From Aristolochia californica (lineage: Eukaryota > Streptophyta > Magnoliopsida > Piperales > Aristolochiaceae), in the NCBI GenBank assembly GCA_029961685.1, contig JARWKL010000007.1:7522708-7586707 (forward strand): a stretch of 64,000 bases of DNA, written 5' to 3'. The position numbers were made by a program, and so were the translations under genes. How positions within the stretch are numbered: position 1 is the stretch's first letter; the number at the start of each line of letters is the position of its first letter. Under the pieces are notes generated by a model. That model was not told the DNA's origin. It made no database searches and was given only the letters and a program-made list of their open reading frames with translations. Of this stretch, positions 1-13,205 are shown in pieces.

Positions 1-373
1 ACATCATGCAAATCTTATCTAAACTACAACTTCATAAATCAAAAAATTAAACTAAATTAAATTAAAATTAAACTAGCAACTTCAAAAAATACAACATTCA
101 ATGGCATAGGAATCTATAAATTAAAATATAGAAATCAAGTTTTAATTAAACTTTACAATAATTTTAATTTATCTGCAATTGACAAAATTTTCATTAACAT
201 AACATCAGAAATTAAATAGTAAATAAAAAAAATCAATACAGTAATTAAACACCTAAATTCAAATCAACATTATAATTAAACACAATAATTAGATTCAATT
301 AACAAAAGCCCTAAAAAATCATCATGCTAAATCAGCTTCTGAAATTCAAACTCGGACTTAGAGGGTGAGTAGG
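1..373. other. AT-rich intergenic sequence
   Basis: Very AT-rich sequence with long A and T runs. I see no coding potential, RNA gene or repeat structure in it. Confidence 0.5.
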
Positions 374-529
374 GCTTCGGTTTTGAGAGAAGGAGCGACG
401 AGAGGGTGAAATGATACGGTATTAAGGCGTTGAGAGGAAATTATAGGATTCGGTTTTGAGAGAAGGGGCAACGAGGAGATGAAATGATAGGCTTTGGTTT
501 TGAGAAAGAGGCGACGAGAGGATGAGTAG
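374..529. repeat. Three-copy ~42-bp tandem repeat, purine-rich
   Basis: Three imperfect units start near 374, 448 and 490. Each has the core GGTTTTGAGA followed by an AGGCGACGAG-like stretch and GATGA. The purine-rich, repetitive character continues to about 760. It creates open frames on both strands that have no protein-like composition, so I treat it as repeat DNA and not as genes. Confidence 0.6.
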
Positions 530-1154
530 AGGGGAATGAAGAAGAAGAGTAAGAGATGTGGCTGAGACGAAGTCTGGGTTGAGAGGAAGAGAGGGCGGTT
601 GAGAGGGGCCGTCGAGGGCAAGGGCAAGACCGAGCGGTGGCAGCAGGAGAGTAGTAGGAAGCGACGTAATAAGGAGCGACGACAGCTAGCACGACGAGAG
701 GGCGAGAGGAGAGAAGATGAGAAAGATAGAGCGGGGAGAGGTAGAACAAAAAACACATTAGAAGTGATGAGGACTTATGTGGTGTGAGATGACATGGCAT
801 CTTACCTGGCAGATGACGTAATCAGTCAAAGTTTACGTGTCACCTTTAACTATACACATGTACAGTAAACCTCTCAAAATTAGGTATTTTTTAAAATAAA
901 TTTAAAGTGATATCATGTATCGAAATAAGTTTTTTACAATGGATAATTTGGTAAAAAGCCATTATAAAATTAGTTTAAGCGCGAAATCGTCTGCTCTTTC
1001 CGCATCTCCCTCTCTTGAAATCGTGTTGCTCGTGTTTTCTCGGGTCAAGACCCCGTAAGAAGAACAGGGAAGTATATAGTATCAATCATCATGTCCGCAG
1101 AAGATCAAGATTCGCTGCTGGAGTGTCCACGGGCTAGCCGGCTGAACCAGCCCG

Positions 1155-1271
1155 ATGAGTGAGGCTTTATGGGAAGATGTAAAACTATACTTCCGGGAAG
1201 AAGACGGTTCACCTCGGAGCCGCACTGCTCGTTTATTGCAAACCCTAGTCCAAATCTTCCCTATGAAGTGA
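1155..1271 (+). other. Orphan 38-codon open frame, possible gene fragment
   Basis: A short frame from ATG to TGA has protein-like composition (it begins MSEALWEDVKLYF and then has a charged GSPRSRTARLLQ stretch). An overlapping 22-codon frame from 1091 begins MSAEDQDSLLE in another phase and ends where this one starts. The pair could be a frameshifted gene remnant or an unannotated exon. I recognise no family, no splice partner is evident, and it lies about 540 bp upstream of the p23 transcript region. Confidence 0.25.
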
Positions 1272-1807
1272 CTGAATTTCTGAAGAACATTACTTGGTTT
1301 TTTCATTAATTCTTCTTTGAAATCCTTCCTTTGGAGACGAACAAGGAGACGATTTAGGAACAACATAAATAAAGCAAGAGTATATTTATTAGATAATGTT
1401 AGGATTAAAACAAGAGAATATAACACACTAAAAACAAAAAATAATATATTTAAAGATTAATATTAATACATTTTTTTTATATAAAAATCAATACCGTCAA
1501 AACACGGTCTTAGTGTGTATGCTAATATGATCAATTTTAAAGGTTTTTGCACCGGGGTGGCACCGGGTAGTACCGTTCTGCCAGTTTTGCACTACCCACG
1601 ACCACTGTTGCTCGCTCGTGCGGTGAATGCCCCGAAGGGAACAGAAACGTCTAGAGAGCGCTGGATTATCCGGGATCATCTTTATATGTGAAAAAACTCG
1701 CGCTCGGTGGTCTCTCTTTCGATTGCTTCAGGAAGCAACGCAATCGCTACTATTATCCTGTAAATCGTATAAGCACCCTTGGAGAAAAAGAGATCACAGA
1801 GGAGAAG

Positions 1808-3657
1808 ATGAGGTAACTTTTCTCTTAACACTCTTCTCTTTTAGTTCCTCCCCCCTTATGCATCTCTAATCTGATAAAAAAACTTGCTGCTCTTGTCTTC
1901 CACTGCCCTTTATACATCGCGTTGGTTGTCATAATTTTTTGTTTTCAAGTCTCAGTAATAGTATTCGATTCTGGGTGTTCTCTGCTCTTCTTTTTTGTTT
2001 TTTGTTTTTTGCTGTTGAGAACTGTAGGAGTAAAGCAAGCAGCTGGTTGAAGGATGATTTGTATTTCCTTCCTTTTCCTTTGTGGAGAACTGTTTGAGTG
2101 TGTATATTTTGCAAAATTAATCTTGTTTTTTTTGGGGGGGGGGGGGCGGTTGGGTTTACCTTGGTCGATATAAGATTGCTGTGGTGCGGTATTGGCTTGG
2201 GATTTTCCTTCTGGGTTTCCCGTTCTGTTATGTCCGAGCTTGCCGCTTCAGAATCGCATTTGTCAATTACTGGGTTGGCCTGTGTACACAACCAATCAAG
2301 TGGCATGTTGCATTTGTGTAACGATCTGTTTGAAGAAGAAAGCAGTCAGTCGATGGTTTACCTTTTTCTGGTATCGAACTTCCTCGAAGTTGGAAGAGTT
2401 GGGAATTCGGCTGAACTATGTTTGTATGTGTTTTTCGTTGCAGCCGTCACCCTCTAGTGAAGTGGGCACAGAGGACTGACAAGGTCTTCATCACCATCGA
2501 ATTACCGGATGCCAAGGATGTAAAGCTCAAACTAGAACCAGAGGGGAAATTCTTCTTCTCTGCCACGGCTGGGTCTGATAACACCCCTTACGAAATCGAC
2601 CTTGATTTGTATGATACAGTTAATGTAGAGGTAAGAAATCTTTCCAATGATGCCGCTTCATCTGCCTATCTGAAACTCAATCAAAATCTTTATTAACGAG
2701 AACATTTGCAGGAGAGCAAGAGTAGCGTCGGGCTGAGGAGTATACGTTATATAGTTAAAAAAGCAGAAGAGAAGTGGTGGAGCAGGTTGATGAAGCAACA
2801 AGGGAAGCCCCCCGTGTTTGTGAAGGTTGATTGGGATAAGTGGGTTGATGAAGATGAAGAGGAACAGAAATGTGAGTGAGTTTGCAACTCGAATTTATTC
2901 TATGGTTTGCTTCTTGTATTCCGCTTTTTTTTTTTTAATTTACTGGTTTGCTTGTGTTCTGCATTTGCTTGTACAGTTGGAGGAGACATGGACTTTGGTG
3001 ATATGGATTTCTCGGTATGTAGCTGATGTTTCCGATCTAATAAGAGCAGTCGAATTGATATGTTCTGATATTTTCCATGTTTTGGACTTGCAGAAGTTGA
3101 ACATGGGTGGGATGGACGATTTTGATGCTGGTGCAGCTGGTGACAAGGACGAAGGTTAGTTTTCTGTTCCAGGTGCTGTAAATTTGTCACTGCAATGTAG
3201 TAAGTTAGATCTATTTGGCTGGTTAGGAATGGCAACGAAGTGTGTTTAGTTGCAACCTCCTCTCCTCTACTGCTCTGTGACCACCTTATTCCTGCAATCA
3301 ACTCGTGGGGTTCGCAGGGATGAGGCAGGGATGAAACCTGACCTGATCCTCCCTACTAATGGAGTTGAATTTCCCACCCATCTTTGCGAACCCTACCTTT
3401 ATTTGGGAAAAACTGAAATGACTTGTTCCTATACCTATTACAGTTTGGAGAGTAAGGTGAGGATGGACTTAGAAATTCAATTCCAGCAGGGTGGAGTAGG
3501 TTTCTACCATCCCAATTCCTGGTTGTAATTGAAACCAACGAGGTTTTACTGTTTGGCAGATGAGAGTGACACGGAGGAAGATGGAGGAGCACAACGCCAG
3601 TCAGGAGAAGGCACTTCTGACACTTCTGGAGGAAAACCAGAGTCTGAATCGCACTAA
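1808..3657 (+). CDS. P23: Co-chaperone p23 (HSP90 co-chaperone, CS domain)
   Basis: Six exons: 1808-1812, 2444-2630, 2712-2871, 2977-3014, 3094-3154, 3560-3657. All introns are GT..AG, phases close, and the product is 182 aa. The first exon is only ATGAG; joined to exon 2 it gives MSRHPLVKWAQRTDKVFITI, the typical N-terminus of plant p23. The CS beta-sandwich spans about residues 3-85 (ELPDAKDVKLKLEPEGKFFF); then come KWWSRL (85-90) and VKVDWDKWVDEDEEE (103-115), followed by a Met/Gly/Asp-rich linker (GGDMDFGDMDF, MGGMDDFDAG) and an acidic tail ending ESESH. p23 proteins bind ATP-bound HSP90 in the cytosol and nucleus and slow its ATPase. The tail is shorter than in Arabidopsis p23-1. The gene converges on CPB, with 283 bp between stop codons. 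Confidence 0.95.
2134..2146 (+). repeat. 13-bp poly-G run in p23 intron 1
   Basis: An uninterrupted run of 13 G follows an 8-T run inside the first intron of p23. Such runs are prone to length errors in assembly and may vary in length. Confidence 0.7.
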
Positions 3658-3940
3658 GAATTACCATTCACAAACAAATGTTCATTTCGGATCTGCATTC
3701 CTTCTCACTGTCATCTTCATTAACCATATAAAAACAGAATATGACCGATCTTTCGGTTGGAAATTGATGTAACAGAACCCTTTAATTTCTAAGTTTTGCT
3801 TCCCTGTAAGAACTGACAATGAAAGCCTAGTGTTTTGCTCGTCTATTAATGCCTTACTAACAAGTAACATACTAGCTTGACAAATTGATCAAGTACCTAT
3901 GTTAACTCATTCATCACAAGTAAACTTCAAACACAGGGTT

Positions 3941-6894
3941 TTAGCAGTCGGGCAGTTTCATTTGGACTCCCTCAGGCGGTGGTCTTAAAGTGAAAACCAT
4001 TTCCCTCGTTTTCCCAAAGTATACCTGTTGCACAGAAGTTCAGTAAGGCAAAAAGCTCGTCCAGAGATGAGAAAGATTGACATAGATAAACCGTTAAAGT
4101 CGTATCACCTGGTCTAGCGAGTTCCGGAGTTTACTCTCCATCTCTTCGATCATTCTTCCCATGTTACAGAGGTGACCCTCGTCGGTCGACAGATGCATGC
4201 TCAGCTGCAGCACAATATTCAACTTACATGGTGGCCAGATGAACCAAAACTCTAAAAAGCTTGATAATTATTGCGTCATGGTTTGTACTTCAAATGGTAA
4301 TTTGCTGAGATTATTTCATATAGCAGACTCTTAACGTGTTAAAATCTGTAACTGCTCAATTCAAACAAGACAAATTGATTCATTTGCCAAGATCTAATTC
4401 CAAGAATTCATGCTTCAAAAACCACAAGAATTAAGTCCCAGTTATACTAGGGTGTTTCTGAAGCACCTTGTGAGTAATCTTAGTCTTTCTTAATTTCACC
4501 ATTTTGTAGTAAACCCATTGTAAAACTTGGCTGTCATCGTAAAATCTGATGACCAACATGTTAGAGGCATTCGTAAGTCTACAAGCAGTCCCAGAACTTG
4601 GTATGGAGCATGGGGATGGTGGTAGGAGGGGCAGGGAGCAAAAGAGGGCTGGAGGGACTGGTAAGAAGTGGAATAGGAAGAATAAATATTGCCAATATCA
4701 TCAGCTAAGATCCTAAACTACTGTAAGTCACAGAAGTACAGGAATGTGTGACATGCGAACAGCTCTCATCTTGAAAAGAAGAATAAATTCATAAAGCATT
4801 GACAAAAGGTATGGCAGGCTGCAATTCATTATAAGTCTACTGTTTAGCTCAAATCGGGATATCAATATTGTAATGAAAGATAAGAAATTGAAGCTTACTT
4901 GTCTTCTTATTGAGCCTGATAAGTTGAAAGTGTCAGATGACTTCCCATTAGCTGTTAATGATAACATAATTGTGCTGGTTAAACAGTAATTTGCCATTCC
5001 CTCTTCTTCTACCCCCACCTGTTTAAAGAACAGAGTAGTTCAAATTTCTGTAGGTTACATCATAAAGAAATGCTAGAGAGTACTCCTAGAAAGTAGTTGA
5101 CTACCTCAATAATATGAATAGCATCCCATACGCCTTCCTCCAAATATCCTCTTCTACCATGTGCTGTCTTTGACCCATCTTCATCCACAAACCAAAGCAC
5201 ACTAAAGTAATTAGTATGAAGCATCTTCTGACAGTATTTTTCTGCTTATAGTGGAATTTTTTACCTTTCTTTATCAGAAAACAGGCTATAAAACCTCCAT
5301 TTTCATCCTCCCACATGTATACAGACGAAATCCCACCCTCATAATACCTATCAAGTCAGATCAAAATTGCTATCACTCCCTCCGTTTCATCAATTGTTAA
5401 AAGCTAATTTCTGTAAGCACACATAATCTGCATCAAGGAAAGAGAAAGACCAAGGAATAGGACCTTACTGGTCACGATATACAGCAAAGACTTCATTTGC
5501 TTCAATTTCGAGTTTCCTCAGAGCAGCAGATGGAAGGGACCCATCTTCCAAAGGAGGAGAATATTTATTTGACCAAGGCGACCTACAAAAGCAGTTTTCC
5601 TATTAGAGTTTCACTTTTTCCTGTTGAACAAAATAATGAATATAACAATTAACATGAATCGATTCTTTGGAATTAGAATAGAGATTTTCAACATCTTAGC
5701 ATCTAAGGCACTACTCTCCTTAAGGAACATCATCTTTGCAGTGTTTTATTTGTCGACTGTTTACCTGTATGAATCAGCATCCCTGTTGTAATCACACAAC
5801 AAAAACTCCTTTCCAGACTCAACATCACGCAAAACCTGCTCACATATTTAAAATTCAACTTGAATAAATTTTTAATCATAGTCATAAATTTTCTCTATCA
5901 AAAGCCTGGCAAGAAGTGACAAACATAAATAGATTATGAAGAATATCACTGAACCACAAAATGTCAAATTAATCCTGCCAATTCAGCTTCAGTACACCAA
6001 ATAGCAGTTCATTATAGGTACAATATTGAATGTATAAATCAAGAGGACTCAAAGCTAGCCCCACATAAGTTGCTTATGATGTGCCAGTTATGAGGTTAAA
6101 GTTCATATCAAGCGTCGTCGTTCAAAAGATCTCACATTTTCCTAGGGCACTCTGCAGTGGCTCTAAAGATACAATGTCATCGGAGCTCCGTTGGTTCATT
6201 ATGTATAAAGTCCAGGTGACAAATCTCAGCTGGGATTACATATTAACTCGTCAAACGTATTTCTAGATACATTTTTAAATTGAGGCCCTGTTTTGGAATT
6301 ATATTTCACAGCATGTTATACAAACGAGATGCATCCAAGGCAGTGGCGAAATTATTATGGAGAGGAGAAAAGGTAGAAGATTTGAACCGCCATAGCCTAA
6401 CCCACCTCGGCATATAGCAGAAGTAACAACGACTACAGTGAAACGATGTAAAATTTCCATACCCGATATTTAAAAATGTCTTTTACAATTCAAGAATCAA
6501 CAACCCATAATTTGCATATTTAAGAAAAACTAGTCTCAAATCAAAGAAAGAAAAAAGCTAACAAACCCAAATATTCCAGACACAACTTACAATTACACAA
6601 TCAAATCGTGTTGCTATAAGACCAAACTAAACAACAAGACCCTGGCAGCAACGAGATTGACCGAATAACAAGCATGAGAAGAGAGGCACCAGAATACAAT
6701 TAAGCAATGCCGCGAACCTCGTTAGCACCAGATAATCAGCAATAAAAAGCAAGAAATCAGCGAACCTGGAGGGGCTGATCAACTTGAGAGAGTAGATCGG
6801 CTGAATGGTGGGGGAGGAGGGAAAGGAGAGCGGACAGCGCAGACTCGGAGTCGTTGGGTGAGATTCGTCTCATAAGATCCATCGCTGCCTCCAT
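3941..6894 (-). CDS. CPB: F-actin-capping protein subunit beta
   Basis: Eight exons on the minus strand: 6766-6894, 5765-5835, 5469-5582, 5265-5347, 5105-5178, 4899-5018, 4109-4204, 3941-4024. All are GT..AG and the phases close to a 256-aa product, the length of Arabidopsis CPB. It starts [20 protein letters not shown] and carries family signatures: [90 protein letters not shown]. The alpha/beta heterodimer caps actin filament barbed ends in the cytoplasm. The N-terminal exon encodes the segment that in other organisms packs against the alpha subunit. No disruptions are visible. The start is the first in-frame Met at 6894 and gives the conserved N-terminus. Confidence 0.97.
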
Positions 6895-8552
6895 TTCTCG
6901 CACGGGACACGCGTAAACAGAGTACGAGAGAAAGAGAGAGGAGACCTCTGTGAAGTGCGATCAGAGAGCAAAAGTGACAGGGGAGCGTAGGATAAGGGTG
7001 CTTCTTCCTTACTGGTTTTTTCTTGATTAATTTTTTGAGGGGGAAATCTGTGGAGCGGTTTGCAGGGCGCCTCGTTTGATCCGAGTTCCTCTCGCGGGAA
7101 GGATTTGGATTTAGCCATCTGTGTTTTTCTTGGAGGTGGAGTGGCGGGAGGAGAACATCTTGATCGGTAGTTCCACGAGTTACGGTAAACCAGTCAGAAC
7201 TAAAGAGACATCCGGCTGGTTTGAGGGGTATAATTGTCATATTGGTGTCGCTCTCTGACATCCAAGTACAAGATGAATAACAGAAAGTCAGGAGAATTGG
7301 TCGTGTTTTTCCAATTCTAAGTTAGGACCTTGTGGGTATTTCCTTTTTGCTAAGAGAGAAAATCGACAAAGCACAAAAGAGGGACGATCAATTTTTGGGG
7401 ACATTTGAACAGTCGATGGAGCACAATTAAGCACAAACGGATAATTATAATAATAAAATAATATTAGAAATAAGGAGATGCGAGTAATTTAAAACTTTTC
7501 AGGGTTTATGAGTAATAAAGAAAGAGATGATTTTCCACTTTTGCCCACATACCTTGCAAAGTGATGTTGAACTTTTCAAAAAGCGAATTGTGCTTTGAAT
7601 GCAGTTCCTGGACGCTCATTGAACGAGGAGTTCGCATGTGCAGAAATGACTGAGAAAGGAGAATAAACTTCGCCTCAGAGACAGATCAGACGAAACTGCT
7701 CTACACGAGTAACCAATCTCAACGGCACACCTGTCAGGTTGATATAAACTGACAGCCATATAATATTTGATTATTATAGCAGTGGGCCCACACATTAATC
7801 ATTGGATATCATTGCCTTATGCTGGGAACAAAGTAGTGGGCGTCTGATCAAGAGAGAGAACTACCACCGACGAGAAGGTGAGAAGGGCCTTGTGTGGGCC
7901 GAATCAGCTAGTGGGCTGCATCACAAATCTCAAATAAAATTTAAAATTAGATTTTATTATTATTTTAAATTTATTCTTTACATCGTACATTCATGATTGG
8001 TTTATATTGATTTAAAATTTTTTATTTTTTAACGATAAAATAAAGATAATAAAACATTGTTAGAAATATAATAAAATAAATATTTTTATAAATAATATGA
8101 TTTCTCTAAGGATCAAAAAAATTGAGTACAAATAAAACTAAAGCTGTGTTTGGAACACAAAGAGTGGAGAGAAAAGAAAATGAAGATAATAGAGAGAAAG
8201 ATTGGATGCCCATGGAAAATGAGAAAAAAAAATAGAAGAAAATTTATAATTTTTAAAAATTTTAATGAATAAATTTTTCTTTCAAGTTTCTATTTCTTTT
8301 CTTTTCTCCCCAGATTCCATAATTTTGTGAGAGAATTTATTAACTTTTCTTTCAATGATTCTTTGTTACCAAATAACAGAAAATATTTCTCTCCCCTTTT
8401 AATAATAAAAAATACTCAAGTTGGTCACTTGCCCTCAGCAATGTATCTTCTACAGATTTTATCGGTTCACCATAAGCATAACAACAATTACTTTAAAAAC
8501 AATGTGATAGTTATTTGTAACCTAGGATTCAAGTACATACATTTGTAGATTC
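6895..8552. other. Intergenic: CPB leader/promoter and AT-rich spacer
   Basis: The first few hundred bases are the upstream region of CPB (minus strand), with pyrimidine-rich leader-like sequence near 6900-7120. From about 7900 onward the sequence becomes AT-rich. Open frames here have no recognisable composition and I see no genes. Confidence 0.5.
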
Positions 8553-9018
8553 TGTTAGAAATTAGATGCCCTAATTCTAAACTAACGAGAGCAATAATAA
8601 ATAATCACGGGAGAAAGGAAAAACAAATACGAAAAAATACAAGTTTTATACAGGTTCGCCTCAAGGTGAGAGTACGTCCTGTCTTCCGCTGTTGCAATAA
8701 TATAATATGAAGATGAAATAGTATACAAGAGAAATCACACACGCTTACATGTGTTTTTCTTTAACCTCTCTCGAACCGCAATAAATGATTCCCCACGATG
8801 ATGATAAAACCCTAATAGCGACGCCCACCACCCCTCCCAATTATAAAGAGAAAATTAAGACAACCGCAATATAAGAGTGAAATCCCCAAACTGTGCATAA
8901 TGAAACAACAATCAATACATCGTAAACCTTTCGGGGGCTCCTGGCCCCTCTTCCAACGCAAAGGTTGATCTATACACCAACTCAGCGTAAGGCGTTGATT
9001 TGGCTCTACAACTTAACA
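8553..9018. mobile_element. Solo LTR of a retrotransposon with perfect 5-bp target duplication
   Basis: A 466-bp block begins TGTTAGAAATTAG and ends CTTAACA, with TG..CA termini. It is flanked on the left (8548-8552) and right (9019-9023) by the same pentamer, GATTC. There is no internal region or second copy nearby, so this is best read as a solo LTR left by LTR-LTR recombination. The parental family is not determined; copia is suspected from the termini and size. Confidence 0.8.
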
Positions 9019-9900
9019 GATTCAAGACCCTAAGCAATCATAATAGCACTGCAACCATGCAATTGACAAAGAAAAGCACCACCTTTGATAGTCATGGTCC
9101 CTACTTCATTGCTAGAATAATTGCACCTAGATTCAAATACATAACTTCAATACCATGAGATAAAGGACCGGAAGAAGTTGTCCCTATTAGTTTTTTTTTT
9201 TTTTTTTTGTACTACTTACCACTCAAACATACACAATTTTTTTTTATAGGAACAAAGAACTCTGCCAAATGTTGTCAGAATCAGACCAGCCACTGACCAG
9301 GAAACATGGACGGCTCAAGTTGAACCGCTTGACATTATAGTTAGAAAAAAAATGGATATCAAAACAGCAGGCCTCCACCGATTTTTTTGCATGTTAGGGA
9401 CAAAGGAAAGAGTCCTCTCCATGATAGCAGGAGGCTAGGATCCCTCTCCCATGACAAAAAGTAAGGGGGAGAGGGGCCAGTCACACCATTCAGCAGTCAA
9501 GCCACACAAACTAGCAATTTTTTGCTCTTGCCCAAGGTCTTGGAATTTTAGAACAATAGAAGTAACCAAGCCTAGTTCAATTCAGTTCAACCAGCCAGGA
9601 CCGACTACAGTGTTTCTGCTCATATCAGTTAGATTCACCCTCAAGGTTTGTAAGCACTTAGATAGTTTGCCTTTCATTACACAATGAGATTTTTCTCTTG
9701 TAATTGTGCATGTTAGCTACATCCATCTTACAAAAGTTCCTGAAGTCATGTTCACCAACAAACTTCTGAGCAGCCAAATCCATTTTATGCTATAGTAGTT
9801 AAATTGCATCCAAGAACATTTCATCAATGACACTTCAAGCTTAAGATTGAGCAAATGATGGATTTTGACATCTTGATTCAACTGTTAATACCAATACATG

Positions 9901-10124
9901 TGTTGTGTGAGGAAGACAATGAAGAACGAAGAAATAAAGAAATTTACGGTGGTTCGACAGTGTGCCCACGTCCATCGGAGCAACGATCGAAAAGTCCACT
10001 AATAATAATCAGGGTTACGTAATCCATATTTATATTAAACCCTAGAGGTATTTGTGTAGGAAAGACACAAGTACCCTTGTACAATAATACCCCCCAACCT
10101 TATGTATGAGCCATATACTCAACA
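9901..10124 (-). repeat. 3' LTR of copia-1
   Basis: 224 bp, TGTTGTGTGAGG at the left edge to CATATACTCAACA at the right. It pairs with 14652-14873, differing by scattered substitutions (mostly transitions) and a few small indels. Just inside it, 10125-10136 reads on the minus strand as the polypurine tract AAGGTGGAGAT. Confidence 0.9.
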
Positions 10125-10454
10125 ATCTCCACCTTGGCGAATATTCACTCTTTAAGAAAAAGAAAGCATAACTTAGGACTTCGCCTGGGACAATAAGTTA
10201 GGGTCGTCTTTCATCTAGCAACTGGAGACATTTATCAAGTCCAAGGAATGCTTGAACTTATCTGTAGTAACAGGCTTTGTCAACATGTCTGCTATTTCTC
10301 AAAAGTGTGAATTTTTTCAAGCAATAGTTCACTTGATGAAACCAATTCCCAGATTCTGTGAAACCTCACATCGATATGTTTGGTCCTCGTATGATACACC
10401 AGGTCTTGCCAAATAATTGGCCCTCTGATTGTCACAATGCAACTGCACTCCACT

Positions 10455-11724
10455 TTACTGGACACCCAGCTCCTTGACTAACCCTGTAAGCCACAAAGCC
10501 TCCTTGGCAGGCTCAGCTACTGCCATATACTCTGACTCAGTAGTAGATAGTGCAACTATAGATTTTACCATGGACTTCAAACAAATAGGTCCTCCCACAA
10601 GAGTAAATACATAACCTGTGGTAGACCTCTTGTAATCTAAGTCCCCTGCATAGTTTACATCCACATGTCCAATGAAGGAACACTTTGCTGTCTGATGAAC
10701 ATGATGCCATAGTCTGTAGTACCCCTCAAGTATCTAAAAATCCACTTCACTGCATCCCATGCTGGCGACCCGGATTTGAAAGAAACTTGCTAACCATGCT
10801 GACAACTTGTGCCAAATCTGGTCTAGTACAAACCATACCATACATCAAACACCCCATTACACTGTCATATGGGACCTTTGACATGTCATTAACTTCATCA
10901 TTTGTGTTTGGACACTTAGCTTTAGACAATCTAAAATTATTCGCAAAAGGTGTACTTATTAGTTTTGCATTACCCATGTTGAACTTGTCCAACACCTTCT
11001 CAACATAGTTATGCTGAGATTGCCATAATCTCCTGGAAACTCTGTCCCTACGAATCTCCATCCCAAGAATCTTCTTGGCCGCACCCAAATCCTTCATGTC
11101 AAATTCTCTGTTCAACAAAGTCTTCAACTTGTTGACATCACTCATACTCTTTGTAGCAATTAACATATCATCCACATAAAGTAGTAGAAAAATAAAAGAA
11201 TCACCATCAAGGCTTTTCACATAAACACAACAATCATACTCACATCTTTTGTTGCCAATCTGGATCATGTAAGAATCAAATCGCTTGTACCACTGATTTG
11301 GAGACTGCTTTAGCCCATAAAGTGATTTCTTCAAATTACAGACAAAATATTCCTGTCCAGGGTGACTAAACCCTTTTGGTTGTACCCTGTAAATTTGCTC
11401 ATCCAAGTCACCATGAAGGAAAGTTGTCTTTACATCCATCTGCTCCAACTGTCCGAATGTGCTACTAACGCCAACACTGCCCTGATGGAGGTGTGTCTGA
11501 CCATAGGGGAGAAGACCTCATCATAGTCAACCCCTTTCCTTTGTGAGTAACTCTTTGCTACTAGACGAGCAATGAATTTCCCACCCCCCTCTTTTTCTGA
11601 TACTGCTTCTTTTATTCTTATACACCCACTTGCACCCTATCGCTCTCTTCCCCTTGGGAAGCTCCACCAACTCCCATGTTTGGTTTTTATGCAGAGACTC
11701 CATCTCCTCCACCATAGCACTCAT
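10455..11724 (-). pseudogene. Reverse transcriptase and RNase H remnants of copia-1
   Basis: Three minus-strand pieces remain. 11527-11724 has the N-terminal RT motif NQTWELVELPKGKRAIGCKW. 10747-11448 has VKTTFLHGDLDEQIY, SLYGLKQSPNQWYKRF and the catalytic LLLYVDDMLIA. 10455-10664 has the RNase H stretch YAGDLDYKRSTTGYVF and STTESEYMAV. The pieces lie in different frames separated by stops and frameshifts, so no full pol can be made. The family normally copies element RNA into DNA in cytoplasmic particles. Confidence 0.9.
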
Positions 11725-12115
11725 CCATCTACTTTTCTCTTAGCTTTGTACAGCCTCCTGAAAAGTAGTAGGATCTCAGCTACTAGTCATAAGCGCATAA
11801 GAAACCAAATCTTCAAAACCATACCTAGTAAGTGGCTTGATAGTGCGTTTGGGTCTATCTGTGGCTATATGGTGATGCGACTGATCACCTGAGCTAAAAA
11901 TTTTTTTGCATGCTGAGTATTCTTTTCTCTACCATGGTTCTCTAGCTCCACTTGCATCACATGCTCATTGGTGTTGTAATTTTTTTTCACTTGTTTCTCT
12001 TCTTCCTGAGTATGCTACAACATAGCTTTTTCATCAAAAATCACATCTCTACTAATCATCATCTTGTTTGCCTTCAGATCCTAGAGGTTGAAGCCTTTCA
12101 CCCCTTTCTGATATC

Positions 12116-12668
12116 TCAGAAAGATAATTGTCTAGACTTCGCATCAAGCTTCGACTTCTCCTCACTAAAAACATGTACATAGGCTGGACAACCAAACACT
12201 CTCAAGCCGGAGTAATTTACCTCATTGTCTGTCCACATCTCCTCTGATATTTTCCCATCTAGTGTTGCTTTTGGTAATTTCTTAATCAAGAAACATGCCA
12301 TATTCACTGCTTCTGCCCAGAAGTTTTTTGCAGGCCCTGCATTCAACCTAAGAAATTTAGCTCTTTCGGCTATTGTTTTGTTCATCCTTTCCACCACATT
12401 GTTCTGTTGTGGTGTCTTGTGTGTTGTGAATTGTCTCACACAAATCCTTGAACTTTGAATCTATGTACTCAATATTATTGTCTGACCTGAGGCATTTTAT
12501 CTTCCTCCCTGTCAGGTTTTCTACTTCATCATTCCACAACTTGAACTTGGCAAGCGTTTCTGACTTGTGTTGCATGAAGTACACCCAAAATTTTCGTGAG
12601 TAGTCATCACTAAATGTCATGAAATACTTGTATCCTCCTTGGGATGTTACTCTTACTGGCGCCCACAC
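12116..12668 (-). pseudogene. Integrase core remnant of copia-1
   Basis: Two overlapping minus-strand frames cover an integrase core. 12357-12668 contains YKYFMTFSDDYSRKFWVYFM and KCLRSDNNIEY; 12116-12439 contains TPQQNNVVERMNKTIAERAK and GCPAYVHV. They are joined by a frameshift in the overlap. The catalytic Asp-Asp-Glu region is still recognisable (FSDDYSR; the LRSDN aspartate; the NVVERMN glutamate). Confidence 0.85.
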
Positions 12669-13205
12669 ATCTGAGTGAACATAGTCAAGAATCCCCTTCG
12701 TCTTGTGTGTGGTTGCCTTGAACTACACCTTATTCTGTTTCCCAAGGACACAAAACTTGCGGAAATTAAGCTTGCATGTTTTGACACCCTTCAATAGATT
12801 TCTTTTATGAAGCTTCATCATCCCACACACTCCCATATGACCTAACCGTATATGTCATAAGACTGTACAGTCTGACTTAGATTCTATAACTGTAACTCCA
12901 CCTACAATCGTGGTACCTTGCAGTGTATAGATATTGCCAAATATTTTTTACCCCTTCATCGTTGTTAAGACACCTTTACTAACTTTCATTATTCCATTTG
13001 CAGACTTGTAACTATATCCATTACAATCTAAAGTGCCCAATGAAATCAGATTCTTTCTTAAATCAGGTATGTGTTTAACATCACACAACGTTCTAACCAA
13101 TCCATCAAACATTTTAATTTATATATTCCCTATTCCAACAACTTTGCATGAAGCATCATTTTCCATCAGAACAGAACCAGAGTTTACTAACCTGTAGGTG
13201 TAAAA

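Noticed and set aside
358..800. Several overlapping open frames on both strands
   Set aside because: They arise from the purine-rich tandem repeat; composition is Ser/Leu/Arg-biased and no frame resembles a protein.
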